A DNA stretch of 64,000 bases from Trichodelitschia bisporula (lineage: Eukaryota > Ascomycota > Dothideomycetes > Phaeotrichales > Phaeotrichaceae): positions 1,199,714 to 1,263,713 of the forward strand of contig ML996694.1 in NCBI GenBank assembly GCA_010356995.1, read 5' to 3'. The notes below the pieces were generated by a model. The model had not been told where the DNA came from, did not search any database, and saw only the letters and a program-made list of their open reading frames with translations. Positions 58,116 through 64,000 of the stretch are shown one piece after another. A program made the position numbers and the translations under genes. The stretch's first letter is position 1; the number at the start of each line of letters is the position of its first letter.

Positions 58116-59168
58116 CTAACCTTGCCCGGCATCGAACATGGCAAACGCATCCGTATCTGCCCTGCCGCCAGCCTGCTGCGCTTCAGGCACCACGCCATTG
58201 AGCCACATTCGATGGTAGTCGACGCCTACCCAGGCAAATCCGGCAGAGTCGAATATAGAGGATGCATGGGCGTTGCCCAGCCAGGTCTCGGCAACGAAGC
58301 TTTTGGCCTTTTTGGCCTGTTCGGGGAACTTTGTTTTTGCGCCTTCCATAGCAGCTGTCAGAAGGAACGAAGCGGCGCGCGGCGACGTCGCATATAGCGG
58401 TCCAACCCGGAAGCCATCCTCGCACGTCCGGACAAGCACCCAGCCATCAAGTTCATCCATACTATCGACCGGTTGCTGCTTATCACGGACCAGGGCGTAT
58501 CCAACGGTGCCGTCGCGCTCCCAAATCCTGTCCCACACATCGTCTCGCCGCAATCCGGTATGGGCCAGGTCGCTCTTAGTTAGCACTGAGGGATGCACTT
58601 CCTGGAGCTCTACCTTCCGCCCGTCGAATTCTGCATCTTTAGGAGGTCGCGACATGGACTCTTGGCCAAAGGTACAAGACATTAGCCGGATACGTCCTTT
58701 TTCGACGAAGCCGCGGCGGCCGTACGTCCCAACTTGCTGCTGAACAGCATCAAGGCCGACAATGAGGGCACTATGCTTGTTGAAATGATCGAGGCCCGCG
58801 TTGAACAGAGCGGCACCCCACCCAAGACCTTGCTTCGAGGGGTTCATGCAGAAGAAGCCGACCCAGCCTGTGCCGTTGCTGAAGCTGTGAAAAGTAAGTG
58901 CTGCCCCTCGCTTTCCATGCTTACGCACACGAAAGGCACAATACAGCCTTCGGCCTTGTCGGGGTTATCCTGTGCGGCGGCGACCAGAAACGATCCAGGA
59001 ACATAGTGAAGTGTGATATCTTCAGACGCGCGGTTCTGATACAGTTAGAATCGTGGCAGGGGGGTGGGCATACTGTACCCAGGCAAACAATTGCATGAAG
59101 GGCCACCACAAGTCAAGGGCTTCCGTAACATCGGTCGCCGGGCGTACGATACACTTTGGTTTGGACAT
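58116..59168 (-). CDS. GNAT-family N-acetyltransferase-like protein
   Basis: Exons complement(58116-58884, 58929-59035, 59079-59168) give 321 aa. The start MSKPKCIVRPATDVTEALDL is typical of fungal GNAT proteins. Acetyl-CoA motif A reads GWVGFFCMNPSKQGLGWGAA (Q-G-L-G-W-G loop), followed by the LIVGLDAVQQQVGTYGRRGF helix-strand. A second, GNAT-like C-terminal half (VGPLYATSPRAASFLLTAAM to YHRMWLNGV) completes the common two-lobed fungal form. Both introns were placed by phase: W|NRASEDITLHY and V|FSNGTGWVG join smoothly; intron 2 uses donor GTGCGT. The substrate is unknown; small metabolites such as amines or amino acids are likely. It lies divergent from the V-ATPase gene. Confidence 0.78.
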
Positions 59169-60257
59169 TTTGGCGACGACTGGCAGAGTGACTTCGACGA
59201 GGTGCTGGCCGGGAGTTGGTGTTGGGTATATATCGGAGCACGCAAACGCCCAGGATGGTCCTGCCGTCAGATGCGGGCAGCCGGGCCTAAAAAAAGAAAG
59301 GGCGATTGCTCGAGCTACATCACATAACGTTGAGCAAAATTAGAAGTCGTCCCCTTGAACATCTAAAACCGCTCCCATCGTTGACGTTGTTGCATCCGCT
59401 TGCCATCATTTTAAACGGAATTCCAATCAGAATGGCGGGTTCGTACCCCGCTCACGACTCAGCTGACGACGGAGATAGGCCAACAATTGAGGCTTTCCAG
59501 CGAGTGTGCGACTGGCATGCTGGATACGTATAGCAAAGGAAGATAGATGGACACGCGATCGATTAGGTGCAGTGGGGATATGGGAGACAGACGCGGATGT
59601 TCCTCGTGTTCCATACATACGCATGATAAGTGCCATCAGCTCTTAGTTCTAGGATGCCGGCCGGGATACACCAGGACCAGCTTCGCCGGGCGTGTGTACC
59701 GCGTCTTCCATGTGTGCTATTATGAGGCACTGAGGTACGAATGGCGGAGCAATATTTCAGCACCACGGATGAGCTGCGAGGAGCAGGTGAAAGATATCTG
59801 CTTCTCCAAAGGCCCCAAGCCATGACTGGTTTGCTCGAAGTCATTTTCAGAGATTGCACATCTTCATGACCATAGCAGTTCACCATGGCCTACAGTGAAA
59901 GAATGGCACTGGACATGTCGTGAAGGCGACGTGCGACGGGTGCAGCGGGAAACTTGGTGCAAGGTCGGAGATGCCTCGCCCGAGACCTCACTTAAGATGA
60001 AAACCCCCCCTGAACAAAATCAAGCCAGATATCATCGGTAAAAGAATGGAGTTGTTGGGGCTCAAGTGTTGCTGCTTGGAGAACTGGTGATGTTTCGGAG
60101 GAAGCCGATGGCGGAGCGAAAGTGAAGGTCACGGGTGTGGCTCAGTGGCACGGGCCGCTTAGTCAGCTACGAAGCTCTCCTCAAAGCATCCTGGCACTGA
60201 GCCCTATCGCCAACTCCTCACACCTACACCCCCAACTGCATCGTCAACACCAACGCC
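59169..60257. other. Divergent intergenic region
   Basis: Upstream regions of the GNAT and V-ATPase genes. Short frames only. The final 100 bp before 60258 is C/A-rich, as in other leaders here. Confidence 0.45.
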
Positions 60258-62936
60258 ATGGGTGCACACGAGGACACGTTGTTCCGCTCAGCGGACATGT
60301 CCCTCACCCAGCTCTACATCTCGCGGGAGATTGGCCGCGAGGTGGTGAGCGCCCTGGGTGAGATTGGGGTCATGGACTTCCGCGACGTAGGTGCCTGGCC
60401 CGCAGCCCCGAGGTGTGCTAACCGCCGCAGCTCAACTCGGACGTGTCTGCCTTTCAGCGAACCTTTACTCAAGAGATTCGCCGTCTCGACAATGTTGAGC
60501 GCCAGCTGCGTAAGTAGCTTCCCGGTGCCCCAGCGCCCAGCTAACGCCGCAGGCTACTTCCACGCCCAAATGGAGAAGGCGGGGGTTCCCGTCCGCTCCA
60601 TTTACGAGTTCGACAACATCGTTGCCGCCCCATCCGCTTCGGAGATTGACGAGCTTACGGACCGCTGCCAGAGCCTTGAGAACCGCATCGCCTCACTCAA
60701 CGAAAGCTACGAGACACTGAAGCGCCGCGAGGTGGAGTTGACGGAGTGGCGCTGGGTGCTCCGGGAGGCAGGTGGCTTCTTCGACCGCGCACGAGGCCAA
60801 ACAGAGGAGATTCGCAACTCGCTGGATGACGACGACGCGCCCCTTCTGCGGGATGTCGAGCAGCACCACACGGAAGACCGCTCGTTCTCTACGATGAACA
60901 TTGGCTTCGTGGCTGGTGTGATCCCACGCGAACGCATTGCAGCCTTCGAGCGTATCCTGTGGCGCACCTTACGCGGCAACCTCTATATGAACCAATCCGA
61001 GATCTCGGAGCCCATAATCGATCCGGAGACCAACGAAGGCGTCAGCAAGAATGTGTTCGTCATCTTCGCCCACGGCCGCGAGATCATCGCCAAGATCCGC
61101 AAGATCTCGGAGTCTCTCGGTGCGGACCTGTACAGCGTGGACGAAAACAGTGAGCTGCGCCGTGACCAGATCCATGAGGTCAACACGCGCCTCGGTGAGC
61201 TGTCCAACGTGCTAGCCAACACCAAGCAGACGCTCGACGTTGAGCTGACGACGATATCGCGTTCGCTGGCTATGTGGATGGTGGTCGTTAAAAAGGAGAA
61301 GGCCGTATACCAGACGCTCAACAAGTTCTCATACGACGCCGCCCGCCGCACGCTCATCGCCGAGGCGTGGTGCCCCACAAGCTCGTTGGGGATGATCAAG
61401 TCAACGCTGCAGGACGTCAACGACCGCGCGGGCTCGTCTGTACCAACAATTGTCAACCAGATCAAAACGAACCGCACGCCTCCGACCTACTTCAAGACCA
61501 ATAAATTCACACTGGCCTTCCAAACCATCATCGACGCGTACGGGACCGCCAAATACCAGGAGGTCAACCCCGGGCTGCCGACGATCATTACCTTTCCCTT
61601 TTTGTTCGCCGTCATGTTTGGCGATTTTGGGCACGGGTGTATCATGACGCTTGCAGCGCTGGCCATGATCTATTGGGAGCGACCGCTGTCGCGCGGTAAA
61701 CAGGACGAGCTCTTTGCGATGGCCTTTTACGGACGCTACATCATGCTGATGATGGGCGTCTTCTCGATCTACACCGGGCTCATCTATTGCGACGCCTTTT
61801 CGAAGGAGCTGCCATTGTTCCAGTCGATGTGGGAGTTCCCGAAAGAGTTCAACGAAGGCGACTCGGTGGTGGGTGTGCGGCGCGAGGGCTACACTTATCC
61901 CTTTGGCATGGACTGGCGCTGGCATGACACCGATAACGACTTGATCTTCTCCAACAGCTACAAGATGAAGCTGAGTATTTTGCTCGGTTGGTGTCACGTA
62001 GGTCTCCCTTATTTCCGCCTCCCTAATCACCGCTGACACACGCAGATGACGTTTTCGTTGTGCTGGTCGTACATCAACGCGCGCCACTTCAAGTCGAAGA
62101 TCGACATCTGGGGCAACTTTGTGCCAGGCATGATCTTCTTCCAGTCCATCTTCGGGTACCTCGCATTCTGCATCATCTACAAGTGGTCTGTCGATTGGTA
62201 CGCCATTGGTGAAGCACCGCCCAGTCTGCTCAACATGCTCATCTACATGTTCCTGTCGCCGACGACGATCGACACACCGCTGTACCGGGGGCAGATGACA
62301 GTGCAAAACATCCTGCTCGTCATGGCCCTCCTCTGCGTCCCGGTCATGCTCTTCCTCAAGCCGTTCTGGCTGCGCCACGTGCACAACAAGGCGCGCGCAC
62401 AGGGTTATCGCGGCCTCGGCGAGAACTCGCGGGTCAGCGCGCTTGACGATGACGACGAGGCGCCGACGCTCAACGGCGGGCGCGCGAGTATGGGCGACGA
62501 CGAGGACGGCGCGGCGCTGATCACGCAAGACATCCAGGAGGAACACGAAGAGTTCGAGTTCTCGGAGGAGATGATCCACCAGGTGATCCACACGATCGAG
62601 TTCTGCCTCAACTGCGTGTCTCACACGGCGTCGTACCTGCGGCTGTGGGCCTTGTCGTTGGCGCATCAACAGCTGTCGATTGTGCTGTGGAAGATGACGC
62701 TCGATATTGCTTTTGGCATGACGGGGGTGACTGCTGTGATTGCGACGGTTGGCCTGTTTTACCTGTGGTTTGTTCTGACGGTTATGGTGCTGTGCGTGAT
62801 GGAGGGTACAAGCGCTATGTTGCACAGTCTGCGCTTGCACTGGGTTGAGGCGATGAGCAAGCATTTTATGGGCGATGGAGTGCCTTTCCAACCGTTTTCA
62901 TTTACGGTCTTGCTGGAGGAGGATCCGGTGGAGTAG
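60258..62936 (+). CDS. VPH1: V-type H+-ATPase subunit a (Vph1)
   Basis: Exons 60258-60386, 60431-60509, 60553-61997, 62046-62936 give 847 aa. The N-terminal cytosolic half begins [19 protein letters not shown] and contains the stator-binding coiled-coil region (about 60-330). The membrane half has the helices of the a subunit, including [15 protein letters not shown], and the proton half-channel motif [20 protein letters not shown] with the essential Arg of YLRLW. It forms the proton path of the vacuolar/endosomal proton pump with the proteolipid ring. Size matches Vph1/Stv1; fungi often have one such gene. Exon 2 (79 nt) shifts frame relative to its neighbours, and introns 1 and 2 (44 and 43 nt) together keep the frame. 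The C-terminal LLEEDPVE ending is typical. Confidence 0.97.
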
Positions 62937-63494
62937 TGTAGGATAGTAATTCAGATTCCATTGTCTTCTCTCCTTACGATAATTTGGCTTACGCACCTGG
63001 TGTACGGCGCTCTTGCTACAGCGTGTCGTCCCTCTGCCCATTACCGACAGTGCCCTCTGAGCTCGAAGCTTTCTTCAACACTATTCGACACGTTTAGAAC
63101 TACTAGATCATGCGATTATCTTGCATTCATGGCTCGGACGAGAAACGCGTAGTCTTTCTTGTCTTGCACTGTAGCAGCGCTCCTGATTTCAGGCTCAACT
63201 TCCGAATCTCAATAACCCTAACCCTAACCCGGGCATCGGCAGACAGTACCGCTTTCGAGGGCTCGGTACGCGGCGCACCGAAATCTAATCCAAAAACTCG
63301 GAAGTGAACTCCCATGTCATCCCACACATCCATCAATACGTACTGCGTCCTCATGCTGCCACTGTAGGCATTCGCTGTTCATAGATCCGAACTCCCGTTT
63401 ATCCAAACGTCAAGCCCGTAACGTACGTTATGGTAGTGTAGATTTCGGGCCCCATCTCCTCCCACGATCCCCTTGAGAAGCAAAAGAGGCAAAA
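62937..63494. other. Intergenic, with telomere-like repeats
   Basis: 3' flank of VPH1. Apart from the TAACCC triplet at 63213-63230 nothing was recognised. Confidence 0.5.
63213..63230 (-). repeat. Interstitial telomere-like repeat, (TTAGGG)3
   Basis: Three exact TAACCC units on the plus strand, matching the TTAGGG telomere unit of most filamentous ascomycetes, far from any visible chromosome end. Confidence 0.8.
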
Positions 63495-63612
63495 ACATAC
63501 AGCAGTTGGGATTCGCTGCTGGTCACCCACGCAACTACTAGTCAACCGGTTCGAAGCTTAACTTCAGTGAGCAGACGGGGACTGGTGTACTCTTAGACCT
63601 ATGGTCGCGTTC
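63495..63612 (-). rRNA. 5S rRNA, dispersed copy with weakened helix I (possible pseudogene)
   Basis: Read on the minus strand, the 118-nt segment has GACCATAGG near the 5' end, CCCCGTCTGCTCACTGAAGT and TTAAGC (box A region), TAGTAGTTGCGTGGGTGACC (box C region, one base off the usual GTTGGGTGGG), then AGCGAATCCC and CTGTATGT, followed at once by a T5 terminator. This matches filamentous-ascomycete 5S in order and length. The first six bases (GAACGC instead of ACATAC-like) weaken helix I, leaving mostly wobble or broken pairs with the intact 3' strand. So this is either a diverged variant or a decaying copy; dispersed 5S genes and pseudogenes are usual in these fungi. Confidence 0.75.
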
Positions 63613-64000
63613 CGCATTAGGAAATCCGGATTAGGACACCGCCTTCGGCAGCCCGTTAATACGGGTTACCTCATCATGTTATCCTCGCAAAAATACTGTG
63701 CTATGCTTGGCCGGCTAGATTTGAATTCGAAAACGTCTTATCTCTGACGTGTGTCCGTATCCTTAGCTCAATGAGGAAAGTGCTCAATCTGGACTAGCCC
63801 ATGCATTGTCATTCTTGCTAGCCAATACTTTCCTCCGTCTTGCCGCTAAAACCAGCGCCAGATTTCCTTCAATTGGAAATTACTGATGCGCTAAGTGATT
63901 TTAGATGGGCAGTAACATGTGCTCGTCCTGCCCTCCGCATTGAACCACAACGCCTCCCTTAAATCGCCCCGTCTTCGGCCCTGTCGCCGGCTCCCCTCTC
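63613..64000. other. Intergenic to the window edge
   Basis: AT-richer than the average here, with no open frame of note, no tRNA and no repeat recognised. Confidence 0.45.

Noticed and set aside
61401-62891. 496-codon minus frame over VPH1
   Set aside because: Antisense shadow of a strongly conserved V-ATPase gene; His/Arg-rich with no family features.
1-64000. Transposon remnants or repeat-induced mutation blocks
   Set aside because: No transposase or reverse transcriptase motifs, terminal repeats or strongly AT-rich blocks were seen.

Overview
The window looks like nuclear DNA of a filamentous ascomycete (Pezizomycotina). The genes are monocistronic and cut by short introns (35-67 nt) with GTRNGT-like donors and CTAAC/CTGAC branch sites. 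The families are typical of these fungi: a Q-rich four-finger C2H2 regulator, PTH11-like membrane proteins, a CAP10/GT90 glycosyltransferase, complex I 51 kDa and Vph1. A single dispersed 5S rRNA-like gene also fits. I cannot name the genus. No mobile element, CRISPR array or tight metabolite cluster was found.

Layout. 1-6 kb: the 5' part of NCS6 (tRNA thiolation), an orphan ORF and a multi-TM protein. 6-18 kb: a 7 kb gene-free stretch with a CT-rich leader, then a C2H2 transcription factor and an epsin. 19-23 kb: a secreted, probably GPI-anchored Cys-rich protein and an ING-type PHD protein. 23.5-27 kb: a cyclase-family hydrolase and an AtuA-like (DUF1446) protein in tandem, possibly a small catabolic pair. 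29-38 kb: a formin-GBD-like protein, a YTHDC1-like m6A reader and a second multi-TM protein. 40-46 kb: an intron-containing tRNA-Ala(CGC), a 92-aa orphan, an Apd1/Aim32-like Fe-S protein, a hypothetical gene ending inside a tandem repeat, and an orphan nuclear-type repeat protein. 46-55 kb: complex I 51 kDa, dynactin p27 with a duplicated N-terminal extension, GT90, enoyl-CoA hydratase/isomerase and mitochondrial ribosome recycling factor. 56-64 kb: a secreted repeat protein with dibasic sites, a GNAT protein, the V-ATPase a subunit, a TTAGGG-type interstitial repeat and the 5S rRNA-like gene.

Most genes are housekeeping: tRNA modification, endocytosis, chromatin, mitochondrial translation and respiration, dynein transport and vacuolar acidification. 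Less ordinary material: a stop-free, frame-neutral intron placed between the two zinc-binding histidines of finger 1 of the C2H2 factor; the duplicated p27 extension whose copies differ mostly at silent sites; the LFGK-repeat orphan with an ambiguous reading frame at a G5 run; the possible Kex2-processed protein; and a 46-bp repeat array that carries a gene's stop codon. All exon joins were built by hand from splice signals and reading phase and have no transcript support.
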